NCBI GenBank assembly: GCA_016282915.1
Contig: JAEELW010000152.1
Span: 1-64,000 of the forward strand
DNA length: 64,000 nucleotides
Direction: 5' to 3'
DNA from: Lachnospiraceae bacterium
GTDB lineage: Bacteria; Bacillota; Clostridia; Lachnospirales; Lachnospiraceae
Shown: one piece after another, positions 26,111 through 33,766 of the stretch
Position numbering within the stretch: position 1 is the first letter of the stretch
How the letters are laid out: each line of letters begins with the position of its first letter
The notes under the pieces: model-generated
The model's input: the letters and a program-made list of their open reading frames with translations, nothing else
Database searches by the model: none
What the model was told of the DNA's origin: nothing
Program-made: the position numbers and the translations under genes

Positions 26111-26296
26111 ATGATCGAACTGACCAAACTGGGCGGAACCACGGTACTTATCAACTGCGATCTGATCGAGTATGTGGAAGAAACGCCGGATACGGTGGTC
26201 ACACTCACCACCGGAAGAAAGCTAATTGTAAAAGAGAGTAGACAAGAAATCAAAAATCTTGTAAAATGCTATAAGCAGGAAATATACCATGGATGA
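26111..26296 (+). CDS. swrD: SwrD/FlbD family flagellar protein
   Basis: 61 aa, beginning Met-Ile-Glu-Leu-Thr-Lys-Leu, with Leu-Ile-Asn-Cys-Asp-Leu-Ile-Glu and a Thr-x-Thr-Gly-Arg-Lys-Leu pattern typical of the small FlbD/SwrD family. In Bacillus, SwrD raises motor torque and lies after the hook gene. It precedes motA and motB here. ATG 26111 follows AGAGGAGGCGATCCT; the in-frame ATG at 26078 has no such site. Confidence 0.85.
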   Translation: MIELTKLGGTTVLINCDLIEYVEETPDTVVTLTTGRKLIVKESRQEIKNLVKCYKQEIYHG

Positions 26297-26396
26297 CGAC
26301 CGGAGCCCCGGGGCTTTGGTGTTATCTGTGTGTTTTGTGTTTTTAAACAAATCAGGATATTTCTGTCAGAATAAAAAACTGAGGGGATAGGGACTC

Positions 26397-27191
26397 ATGG
26401 ATATAGCATCATTGATCGGCCTTGCAATGTGCGGCGTCCTGGTTGTGTTCGGTATCGTTTTCGATGCCAAGACCGGCGTCAATTTCGCGTCACTGCTGAA
26501 CTTCCTGGACGTACCGAGCGCCATCATCACTTTCGGCGGCGCTTTCATGTGCGTTATGGCCGGTAATACCATGCCTGATTTCATCGCAGGTTTAAAAAGC
26601 TTCGGTGTCATCTTTCATCCGCCGCAGGTGGATCCCGTGGGTACCATACAGAAGATCATCGACCTTTCCAACGTAGCACGTAAGGAAGGGCTTTTGGCGT
26701 TGGAAGAAGGTTCGGCGGATATCGACGATGCTTTCCTGAAAAAAGGCATCATGCTGGTCGTGGACGGTACCGATCCCGAACTGGTGCGCGCCATCATGGA
26801 GACGGAGCTGGACGCCATGGCAGACCGCCATAAAGCCAAAAAAGGTTTCTGGGAAAGTGTAGCGGCCATGGGTCCTGCCTGGGGTATGATCGGTACCCTG
26901 ATCGGTCTGGTAAACATGCTGAAGGCTCTGGATGACCCCAACGCCATCGGCCCCGCAATGGCTGTCGCATTGCTGACGACCATGTACGGTTCCATGCTGG
27001 CGAACTGGATCTGTGCTCCGGTCACTTCCAAGATGGGCGTTTACGATGGCATGGAAGCCGGGCAGAAGCAGATCATGATCGAGGGGCTGCTTTCGATCCA
27101 GGCCGGTGAGAATCCGCGCGTGATCGAAGAAAAGCTGAAGAGCTTCCTGGCACCGGGAGACCGGCCGGCCGGCGAAGATCAGGGTGAATGA
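26397..27191 (+). CDS. motA: Flagellar stator protein MotA
   Basis: 264 aa, four membrane helices expected. Conserved features: the Gly-Pro-Ala-Trp-Gly-Met-Ile-Gly-Thr-Leu-Ile-Gly-Leu helix around residue 160, and the cytoplasmic loop with Arg-Lys-Glu-Gly-Leu-Leu-Ala-Leu-Glu that contacts FliG. With MotB it forms the ion-driven stator. The stop is followed by a GGGAACA/TGTTCCC hairpin (27202-27227), then motB. Confidence 0.96.
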   Translation: MDIASLIGLAMCGVLVVFGIVFDAKTGVNFASLLNFLDVPSAIITFGGAFMCVMAGNTMPDFIAGLKSFGVIFHPPQVDPVGTIQKIIDLSNVARKEGLLALEEGSADIDDAFLKKGIMLVVDGTDPELVRAIMETELDAMADRHKAKKGFWESVAAMGPAWGMIGTLIGLVNMLKALDDPNAIGPAMAVALLTTMYGSMLANWICAPVTSKMGVYDGMEAGQKQIMIEGLLSIQAGENPRVIEEKLKSFLAPGDRPAGEDQGE

Positions 27192-27271
27192 TAATGAAGC
27201 GGGGAACATTCGCATGATATTGTTCCCGGCTCAAAGATAACAACTAGCGATCGCAAGAGGTAAGTAAACAA

Positions 27272-28069
27272 GTGGGCAAGAAGAAACAGGAAGATCCCCC
27301 TGCCGGTTCACCGGCGTGGATGGCGACTTTCTCGGATCTTATGAATCTGTTGCTGTGTTTCTTCGTGCTGCTCTTTTCCATGAGCAGCATTGATGAGAAA
27401 CGCTGGGAAGAAGTGGCGGCAAGCTTTACCGCTACCTTTTCCATTTTCTCCGGCGGAGCACAGGCTATCGGTGACGGCATTCTGATCAGTAACGGCGTGA
27501 GCCAGCTGAATCAGCTGGATGACTATATCAATTCCACCGGCAAAGCGGCGGAGGATATGGATGCCGCCATTGAGAATATCATGGAAGAAGCTGAAAAGCA
27601 GATGATGGCAGCCTCTGAGGAGCTGGAAGAAAAGGTGGAAGAGGCTGTGAGCGAAGCAGGGCTGGACGATCTGGTGGAACTTTCCTATACCAGCCAGTAT
27701 GTGGAACTGACGCTGAACGGATCGCTGCTTTTTGAATCGGGCAGTTCGGTACTGAGCCAGCAGGCTTCAGTCGTGCTCGATCAGGTGGGGCTGATCCTGG
27801 AGCGTTATGCGGAAAGCACGATCGAGATCGAAGGCCATACGGATAACGTGCCGATCCAGACCGCGCGCTTCCCGAGCAATAACGAACTTTCGGATGCACG
27901 TGCACTTTCCGTATTTTATTATCTTATGGAACATACGAGTCTTGATCCTGCCAAGGTGAAGCACAGCGGCCGTGGGGAGTACAATCCCATCGCGGACAAC
28001 AACACGCAGGAAGGACGGGCACTGAACCGCCGTGTAGAGATCAAGATCTATAATTCGCTCAGCGAATAA
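27272..28069 (+). CDS. motB: Flagellar stator protein MotB
   Basis: 265 aa, GTG start preceded by GAGGTAAG. The N-terminal helix carries the ion-binding aspartate, D22, in Phe-Ser-Asp-Leu-Met-Asn. After a helical linker (about 90-130), the C-terminal OmpA-like peptidoglycan-binding domain shows Ile-Glu-Gly-His-Thr-Asp-Asn-Val-Pro and Asn-Arg-Arg-Val-Glu-Ile. Pairs with MotA just upstream. Confidence 0.96.
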   Translation: MGKKKQEDPPAGSPAWMATFSDLMNLLLCFFVLLFSMSSIDEKRWEEVAASFTATFSIFSGGAQAIGDGILISNGVSQLNQLDDYINSTGKAAEDMDAAIENIMEEAEKQMMAASEELEEKVEEAVSEAGLDDLVELSYTSQYVELTLNGSLLFESGSSVLSQQASVVLDQVGLILERYAESTIEIEGHTDNVPIQTARFPSNNELSDARALSVFYYLMEHTSLDPAKVKHSGRGEYNPIADNNTQEGRALNRRVEIKIYNSLSE

Positions 28070-28082
28070 AGAGGAGGCTATA

Positions 28083-28598
28083 ATGAAAAAGAATCTCTTA
28101 TCCATCGTTATCCTGTCGCTTCTGATCGTCAATATCGTATTGACGGCGATCATGCTCTTTTCGGTGATCGGAACGAATAAAAGGACAGCCGAGATCGTGA
28201 CGGATATCGCGGGGATACTGAGTCTGGAGCTCGGCACCGAGCCCGGCGGACAGACCGGCATGCCTTCTCCCGAGGATTCGGAATTCTACACCATACCGGA
28301 AATGACCATTACCACGAAGCGTGCGGAAGGTCAGGAAAAAGATACCTACTGCATGATCGCCATTACGCTCTCGATCAATAAGACCCACGAAAAATATGCA
28401 ACCTTCGGGGGTGAGGCGATGGGGAATTATGTGGACCTGATCAAGGGTGAGATCTTTGCCGTGATCGGACAGTATACGGCAGACGAGATCCGTCTCATGC
28501 AGGATGATATCCGCGAAGAGATCCTGAAGCGTGTCCAGAGCCGCCTCGGATCGGATGTGGTCTACGATATAACCATTTCCAGTATTATGTTCGGATGA
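28083..28598 (+). CDS. fliL: Flagellar basal body-associated protein FliL
   Basis: 171 aa. One N-terminal membrane helix (about 5-27), then a periplasmic-type domain and the C-terminal pattern Ile-Arg-Leu-Met-Gln-Asp-Asp-Ile-Arg-Glu-Glu-Ile-Leu-Lys-Arg-Val of FliL. FliL supports stator function. Lies between motB and fliM as in related genomes; AGAGGAGG precedes ATG. Confidence 0.88.
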   Translation: MKKNLLSIVILSLLIVNIVLTAIMLFSVIGTNKRTAEIVTDIAGILSLELGTEPGGQTGMPSPEDSEFYTIPEMTITTKRAEGQEKDTYCMIAITLSINKTHEKYATFGGEAMGNYVDLIKGEIFAVIGQYTADEIRLMQDDIREEILKRVQSRLGSDVVYDITISSIMFG

Positions 28599-28603
28599 TG
28601 CCA

Positions 28604-28785
28604 GGGGCCAAAACTCATGCCCCGGTCATGCTTGCATGAAACGGGGCATGAGCTTGGGCCCCGATCCGAACATGAGCAAGAAGCGATCTGCGAAGCAGAT
28701 CAGCGGATTGCGAATGTTCGTAGAATCGCGGGAGCGTCGAAGACGCGGAGCGATTCGTGGGCATCATCAATGTAGATTATTCATG
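28604..28785 (+). repeat. Family A structured repeat, copy 3
   Basis: Module 1: GGGGCC (28604)/GGCCCC (28657), CTCATGCCCC (28614)/GGGGCATGAG (28643), tip TCATG-CTTG-CATGA. Module 2: CGAACAT (28667)/ATGTTCG (28714) around GATCTGC-GAA-GCAGATC (28685-28701). Module 3: GAATCGC (28723)/GCGATTC (28750) around GCGTC-GAA-GACGC (28734-28746). All stems are perfect. Confidence 0.85.
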
Positions 28786-28786
28786 G

Positions 28787-28936
28787 TCATGCTTGCATGA
28801 AACGGGGCATGAGCTTGGGCCCCGATCCGAACATGAGCAAGAAGCGATCCGCGAAGCGGATCAGCGGATTGCGAATGTTCGTAGGCTTGCGGGAGTGCGA
28901 AGCACGTAGCAAGCCGTAGGCATCATCAAAGTAGAA
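28787..28936 (+). repeat. Family A structured repeat, copy 4 (tandem)
   Basis: Tandem repeat of the previous copy at a 161-base offset, starting at the TCATGCTTGCATGA tip, so it lacks the left arm of module 1. Module 2: CGAACAT (28828)/ATGTTCG (28875) around GATCCGC-GAA-GCGGATC. Module 3: GGCTTGC (28884)/GCAAGCC (28909) around GTGC-GAA-GCAC. Stem changes from copy 3 occur in pairs. Confidence 0.85.
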
Positions 28937-28958
28937 TATTCAAGGCTATCGAGATTAT

Positions 28959-29089
28959 TCTCGCAGTCCGGCGATCCCTGCGAGACCCTTTGCGAGCGTC
29001 GGCGCTTAGCGAGCACGAAGTGCGAGTTTAGCGTCCGCTACGTGAGCAACGGCGCGGGAGCATGTCGAGCAGGGACACCGGCTGTGAGA
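28959..29089 (+). repeat. Family B structured repeat, copy 2
   Basis: Nested closing stem: TCTCGCAG (28959)/CTGTGAGA (29082), CCGG (28968)/CCGG (29078), TCCCTGC (28975)/GCAGGGA (29069). The inside matches the fliK-flgD copy closely and has an extra GCAC-GAA-GTGC hairpin. Confidence 0.8.
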
Positions 29090-29112
29090 GAATACAGATA
29101 AGGAGCGGATAA

Positions 29113-30135
29113 GTGGGAGATATATTATCCCAGGAGGAAATAGACAACCTATTAAATGCGCTGAATTCCGGTGACGTAGACGTCGAGGATATGAAAAACG
29201 CCGACGACCGCCAGGTCAAGAACTACGACTTCAAGCGGCCGGCGAAGTTTTCCAAGGAACATCTGCGTACCCTGGAACTGATCTTTGAACATTACGGACG
29301 TCTGCTTTCCACAAACCTTCCGGTATATCTGCGGAAGAACGTGCAGGTAAACGTGGTGAGTTCGGAGACCGTCACCTTTAACGAATTTACAAACGCGCTT
29401 TCCAATCCGGTGATCCTGGGGATCGTGAATTTCCAGCCCCTGAACGGAAATATCCTTCTGGATCTGACCTCGACTGTGGGTTTTGCCTTCATCGACCGTA
29501 TGCTGGGAGGGCAGGGTGAACCCCTTGATAAGCTCAGGGAGTTTTCCGAGATCGAGATGGGTATACTGGAAAAACTGATCACGATCAGTGCCCAGCTTTT
29601 GCGGGAACCCTGGAAGAACGTGCTCGAAGTGGAGCCGGTACTGGACCGTATCGAGACCAATACACAGTTTGCGCAGATCATCGCGCCAAACGAGATGATC
29701 GCAATCGTTACGCTGAATATCAAGATGGGGGATATCGAAGGCTTTATGAACGTCTGTATCCCTTATATGACGATCGAACCCATCATCGACAACCTGAATA
29801 CGAAGTTCTGGTTCACCAGCATGACCAACGGTGATTCGGAGGATCATAAACAGGATATCGAGAACCTGCTGCGTAAGGTGGATGTGCCCGTGAAGGCCGT
29901 CCTGGGCAAAAGCCAGATCGCTGTCAGTGACTTCCTCACCCTGCAGGTGGGGGATATCATCCGTCTGGAGCGGCGCGTCGACAACGAGCTGGATGTTTAC
30001 GTCGGTATGTACAAGAAATTCTCAGCAGTACCCGGTACCGACCATGATCGCTATGCCGTGCGGGTGACCAGTGTTTTCCGTGAAGATGAGGAGTTCGGCG
30101 CGGGAGACGCGGAACAGCCCGCGGAAGCGGATTGA
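29113..30135 (+). CDS. fliM: Flagellar motor switch protein FliM
   Basis: 340 aa, GTG start after AAGGAG. The N-terminal Leu-Ser-Gln-Glu-Glu-Ile-Asp-Asn-Leu-Leu motif binds phosphorylated CheY. The middle domain has Arg-Met-Leu-Gly-Gly-Gln-Gly and the FliG-contact region; the C-terminal FliN-like domain follows (about 255-330). The intact CheY-binding motif implies a cheY gene elsewhere in the genome. Confidence 0.97.
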   Translation: MGDILSQEEIDNLLNALNSGDVDVEDMKNADDRQVKNYDFKRPAKFSKEHLRTLELIFEHYGRLLSTNLPVYLRKNVQVNVVSSETVTFNEFTNALSNPVILGIVNFQPLNGNILLDLTSTVGFAFIDRMLGGQGEPLDKLREFSEIEMGILEKLITISAQLLREPWKNVLEVEPVLDRIETNTQFAQIIAPNEMIAIVTLNIKMGDIEGFMNVCIPYMTIEPIIDNLNTKFWFTSMTNGDSEDHKQDIENLLRKVDVPVKAVLGKSQIAVSDFLTLQVGDIIRLERRVDNELDVYVGMYKKFSAVPGTDHDRYAVRVTSVFREDEEFGAGDAEQPAEAD

Positions 30136-30198
30136 GACGGAAGAGCGTTTTTCTTCCGGTCGTAACAAAGAGATTAAACAGAGAGGAACGAAAGAGCA

Positions 30199-31392
30199 AT
30201 GGATGGAATGCTTTCACAGGATGAGATCAATGCCCTCTTAAACGGAATGGATCTGAGCGAGAGCGGCGGTGATGCCCCGGCATCCGACGCGGGAGGCGGC
30301 GGAGGAAAGGGCGCTCCGGATCAGAGCCTGCTTTCGGATATCGAAAAAGACGCGATCGGCGAGATCGCCAATATCAGTATGGGCACTTCGGCGACCACGC
30401 TTTTCTCGCTGGTCAACCAGAAGGTCAATATCACGACGCCCAGGGTCACGCTTGCAAACTGGGAGACCGTACTGGCAGATTATCCTGCTCCCTGTGTCTT
30501 CGTTGAGATCCAGTATACCATCGGCCTGACGGGCTCCAACATCCTGATCCTGAACGAGCGGGATGTAAAGATCATCACCGACCTGATGATGGGCGGTGAC
30601 GGTTCCAATATTGACGGCGATCTGGGCGAGATGCATCTGTCCGCCATTTCCGAGGCGATGAACCAGATGATGGGCTCCTCGGCGACATCCCTGTCTTCCA
30701 TGATGGAGATGAAGATCGATATCAGTCCGCCCATCGCATCGCTGGTAAAGGTCAACGAGCTGACGGACGGCAGAAGACAGGATCCCTTTACGGAGGATAC
30801 CTTTGTCCAGATCGAGTTCCGTATGCAGATCGGGGAGCTGATCGATTCCACGATCATGCAGCTCTATCCGATCCAGTTCGCTAAATCTTTATATGAAAAG
30901 TTTACCGGAGGCGTATCTGTGTCGCCCGAGCCCGAAGCAGCGCCTGCGCCTGCTCCCGCAGCAGCACCGGCCCCTGCACCCGCGGCTCCTGCACCTGCAG
31001 CGGCAGCACCGCCTCCTGCGGATCCCTATGCCGGATATCCGCCCCAGGCGCCGTATCCTTATCCGCCGGCACCGGCAGCCATGCCGCAGCCGCAGATGAA
31101 TGTACAGCCGGCACAGTTCTCGGCGTTTACGCCCGAGATGGCAGCGATGATCGGCCAGGAAAACATCGGCCTGATCATGGATGTTCCGCTGGAAGTGACT
31201 GTGGAGCTTGGACGTACCTCCAAGACCATACACGAGATCCTGGATTTTGCGCCCGGTACCATCATCGAACTGGAAAAGATCGCCGGTGAGCCTATTGACG
31301 TGCTCGTGAACGGAAAGTTTGTCGCCAAAGGCGAAGTGGTGGTGATCGAAGAAAGCTTCGGCGTACGTATCACGGAGATCATTAAAGACTGA
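30199..31392 (+). CDS. fliY: Flagellar motor switch phosphatase FliY
   Basis: 397 aa. It begins with Leu-Ser-Gln-Asp-Glu-Ile-Asn-Ala-Leu-Leu, a CheY-binding peptide like that of FliM. A CheC-type phosphatase domain (about 45-225) has both active-site Glu-x-Ala/x-Asn pairs (Glu-Ile-Ala-Asn-Ile-Ser-Met-Gly and Glu-Ala-Met-Asn-Gln-Met-Met-Gly). An Ala/Pro-rich linker of about 70 residues (240-310) joins a C-terminal FliN domain. FliY replaces FliN and dephosphorylates CheY-P at the switch in Firmicutes. Stop and fliO start overlap (ATGA-type). Confidence 0.96.
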   Translation: MDGMLSQDEINALLNGMDLSESGGDAPASDAGGGGGKGAPDQSLLSDIEKDAIGEIANISMGTSATTLFSLVNQKVNITTPRVTLANWETVLADYPAPCVFVEIQYTIGLTGSNILILNERDVKIITDLMMGGDGSNIDGDLGEMHLSAISEAMNQMMGSSATSLSSMMEMKIDISPPIASLVKVNELTDGRRQDPFTEDTFVQIEFRMQIGELIDSTIMQLYPIQFAKSLYEKFTGGVSVSPEPEAAPAPAPAAAPAPAPAAPAPAAAAPPPADPYAGYPPQAPYPYPPAPAAMPQPQMNVQPAQFSAFTPEMAAMIGQENIGLIMDVPLEVTVELGRTSKTIHEILDFAPGTIIELEKIAGEPIDVLVNGKFVAKGEVVVIEESFGVRITEIIKD

Positions 31393-31838
31393 TGAGACTA
31401 TATCTGTACGCTGCGGGCAATATGCTCCTGACTACGCTGGCGGATTCGTTAAGCGGTAATAAAGCCGGCGGTACGGGCGGCAATGCCGTGAACAATTTTG
31501 CACGTTTTATCACGCTGCTCCTGATTTTTATCCTGGTGCTTGTGGTCTGCTATTATACCACACGCTTTGTTGCAAAGAACCAGAAGGGACTGCGCAGCGG
31601 CGGTAATCTGGAACTGGTCGAAAGCCTTTCGCTGGGGAGCGGCCGTTATCTGCAGCTGGTAAAGGCCGGCGGGCATTTCCTGGTGCTTTCGGTAGGAAAA
31701 GACAGCACGCAGCTTCTGTGTGAACTGCAGGCTGATGAAGTGCACAGCGTGGCGAGACAGGAAAGCGGCGGTTTTCTTGAGATCCTGAAGCGCGCGAAGG
31801 AAAAGAGCGAGGAAAAGAATGAACGGGACAAGACGTAA
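31392..31838 (+). CDS. fliO: Flagellar export component FliO
   Basis: 148 aa. One membrane helix (about 38-58) followed by a small domain with Leu-Glu-Leu-Val-Glu-Ser-Leu-Ser-Leu-Gly-Ser-Gly-Arg-Tyr-Leu, the FliO/FliZ signature, and a charged tail. FliO assists assembly of the FliP ring. In Bacillus, cheY lies between fliY and this gene; here they abut directly. The start overlaps the fliY stop. Confidence 0.85.
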   Translation: MRLYLYAAGNMLLTTLADSLSGNKAGGTGGNAVNNFARFITLLLIFILVLVVCYYTTRFVAKNQKGLRSGGNLELVESLSLGSGRYLQLVKAGGHFLVLSVGKDSTQLLCELQADEVHSVARQESGGFLEILKRAKEKSEEKNERDKT

Positions 31839-32682
31839 AAGATCCCTTCTGCGGCTCTTTGTGTACGCGCTGCTTCCCTTTGTCCTCCTGTATTTTGCAC
31901 CGCTCCAGGCACGTGCAGCGGATGCGGACAATGACGGGGATACGGATGAGCGTACCTACGAAGATGATCCGGGAAGCGGAGAAGATCCGCAGGACATAGA
32001 TAATCCAAATGTCGGTAATACGGTGACGATCGCATTAAACGACGGAAACGGTTCGATCAACGGAGCACTCCAGATCGTTCTGATCCTGACGGGCATGGCA
32101 CTTTTGCCCTTTCTTTTGCTTACGCTCACCAGTTTTACCCGTATCATCATCGTTCTGCACTTCACCAGGCAGGCGCTGAATACGCAGACGGCACCGCCCA
32201 ATATGGTCCTTCTGGGTATCGCACTGTTTCTGACGGTATATATCATGAGCCCGGTGTTTTCAACAATCTACACCGATGCGATAGAACCGCTCAACAACGG
32301 GGATATCACCACGGAGGAAGCGCTGGAGGCCGGGATCGCACCGCTGCGTGAATATATGTATCCGCAGACCGAAGTGAAGGACGTATCGGTCTTTATGGAG
32401 ATCGCAGGTTACGAGGAATGGTCGGGAGCGCCGGATGACGTGCCTCTGCAGGTCCTGATCCCGGCTTATGTGATGAGCGAACTGCGGACGGCGTTCATCA
32501 TCGGTTTCCTCATATACATACCGTTTCTGATCATTGATATGGTGGTGGCCTCGGTGCTGATGAGCATGGGTATGATGATGCTGCCGCCGACGACCATATC
32601 CATGCCGTTTAAGATACTGCTGTTCGTACTGGCGGACGGCTGGAACCTGATCATCGTAAATCTGGTGAAGACATTTTTTTAG
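31819..32682 (+). CDS. fliP: Flagellar export protein FliP
   Basis: 287 aa. N-terminal signal peptide (Lys/Arg then a hydrophobic stretch ending Ala-Arg-Ala-Ala-Asp), an acidic Asp/Glu-rich segment, then the FliP core with the Thr-Ser-Phe-Thr-Arg-Ile-Ile-Ile-Val motif, the large periplasmic loop, and Met-Gly-Met-Met-Met-Leu-Pro-Pro near the end. FliP forms the export gate with FliQ and FliR. Overlaps the fliO end. Confidence 0.97.
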   Translation: MNGTRRKRSLLRLFVYALLPFVLLYFAPLQARAADADNDGDTDERTYEDDPGSGEDPQDIDNPNVGNTVTIALNDGNGSINGALQIVLILTGMALLPFLLLTLTSFTRIIIVLHFTRQALNTQTAPPNMVLLGIALFLTVYIMSPVFSTIYTDAIEPLNNGDITTEEALEAGIAPLREYMYPQTEVKDVSVFMEIAGYEEWSGAPDDVPLQVLIPAYVMSELRTAFIIGFLIYIPFLIIDMVVASVLMSMGMMMLPPTTISMPFKILLFVLADGWNLIIVNLVKTFF

Positions 32683-32685
32683 CGT

Positions 32686-32955
32686 ATGAGCGTAGACCTG
32701 ATCACACAGATCATGGCAGATGCCATGTATACGGTATTGATCACGGCGCTGCCGCCACTGCTGATCTCCATGATCGTCGGGCTTGTGGTGAGCATCTTTC
32801 AGACCGTGACCTCGATCCAGGAGCAGACGCTGACCTTTGTGCCGAAGCTTCTGGCCATCTTTCTCGTGCTTATGATCGGGGGGAGCTGGATGCTGAACAA
32901 CATGATCAGCTTTATGGAAAATCTGTGGGCGGATTTTTCGCTGTATATCCATTAG
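32686..32955 (+). CDS. fliQ: Flagellar export protein FliQ
   Basis: 89 aa, two membrane helices, with the Gln-Ala/Thr-Ser-Ile-Gln-Glu-Gln-Thr-Leu-Thr-Phe-Val-Pro-Lys pattern diagnostic of FliQ. Starts 4 bases after fliP; part of the FliPQR export gate. Confidence 0.96.
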   Translation: MSVDLITQIMADAMYTVLITALPPLLISMIVGLVVSIFQTVTSIQEQTLTFVPKLLAIFLVLMIGGSWMLNNMISFMENLWADFSLYIH

Positions 32956-32965
32956 GGGTGCAGCA

Positions 32966-33766
32966 ATGGCCATTAACGGGGATCTGTCATTTCCGATCGA
33001 GGAACTGGAATATTTCCTGCTGATACTGACGCGTGTGAGCATGTTCATCTTTGCCGCGCCCTTCTTCAGCCGCAGGGAGATTCCCCAGACAGTCAAGGCA
33101 GCTTTTGCGGTACTGATCAGCTTTATGTTTTATACGGCGATCACGCCGCATATGTATGTGGAATATTCAAGCATCCTGGAGTATTCCATCCTGGTTCTGA
33201 AGGAAGCCATCACGGGCCTGGTCATCGGTATGGTCGGGAATATCGCCCTGCAGATCGCGTCCTTTGCCGGACAGATCGTGGATACCAATATCGGTTTCTC
33301 CATGGCGGCGCAGATGGATCCTGCGACGCAGCAGAATGTGACCGTGACCGGGAATTTTTATAACTATGCCTTCATGCTGCTCTTTATGATCACGGGGCAG
33401 CACCGCTGGCTGATGAGTGCCCTTTCGGAAACCTTTACCCTGGTCCCTCTCGGAAAGATGGTATTTCATCTGGACGCCGCACACCAGTCGGTCTTAAAGC
33501 TTCTGGTCGATTATGTGACGCTGGGTTTCCGCATCGGCCTGCCGATCTTCTGCGTGGCGCTGCTGACCAACGGCATCCTGGGTATCATGGCTAAGGTTTC
33601 GCCGCAGATGAACATGTTCGCCATAGGCGTGCAGCTCAAAGCAGTTATGGGACTGGGGATACTCGTACTGACCGTACGTATGCTCCCGGATGCGGCGGAT
33701 CTGTTATTTGTCGAGATGCGGGATATGATCAGGAGTTTTGTGCAGGTGATGGGAGGCACGGCATGA
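32966..33766 (+). CDS. fliR: Flagellar export protein FliR
   Basis: 266 aa multi-spanning membrane protein with the Phe-Ala-Gly-Gln-Ile-Val-Asp segment typical of FliR and the Pro-Gln-Met-Asn-Met-Phe motif near the C-terminus. Completes the FliPQR gate. It overlaps flhB by 4 bases. Confidence 0.95.
   Translation: MAINGDLSFPIEELEYFLLILTRVSMFIFAAPFFSRREIPQTVKAAFAVLISFMFYTAITPHMYVEYSSILEYSILVLKEAITGLVIGMVGNIALQIASFAGQIVDTNIGFSMAAQMDPATQQNVTVTGNFYNYAFMLLFMITGQHRWLMSALSETFTLVPLGKMVFHLDAAHQSVLKLLVDYVTLGFRIGLPIFCVALLTNGILGIMAKVSPQMNMFAIGVQLKAVMGLGILVLTVRMLPDAADLLFVEMRDMIRSFVQVMGGTA

Larger units (their letters stand above)
28599..29112 (+). other. fliL-fliM spacer packed with structured repeats
   Basis: 514 bases, the longest gene-free stretch in the window. 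It holds two tandem family A repeats (28604-28785 and 28787-28936) and one family B repeat (28959-29089), leaving almost no unstructured sequence. The fliM ribosome binding site (AAGGAG) follows directly. Confidence 0.8.

Noticed and set aside
28604-28936. CRISPR-like array
   Set aside because: Units are about 161 bases, internally palindromic and tandem only twice, with no constant short repeat plus variable spacers and no cas genes.
20748-29089. Transfer RNA or other classical RNA genes in the hairpin-rich spacers
   Set aside because: No acceptor/T-loop pattern (GTTCRA) or anticodon arm; hairpins follow their own repeated plan.
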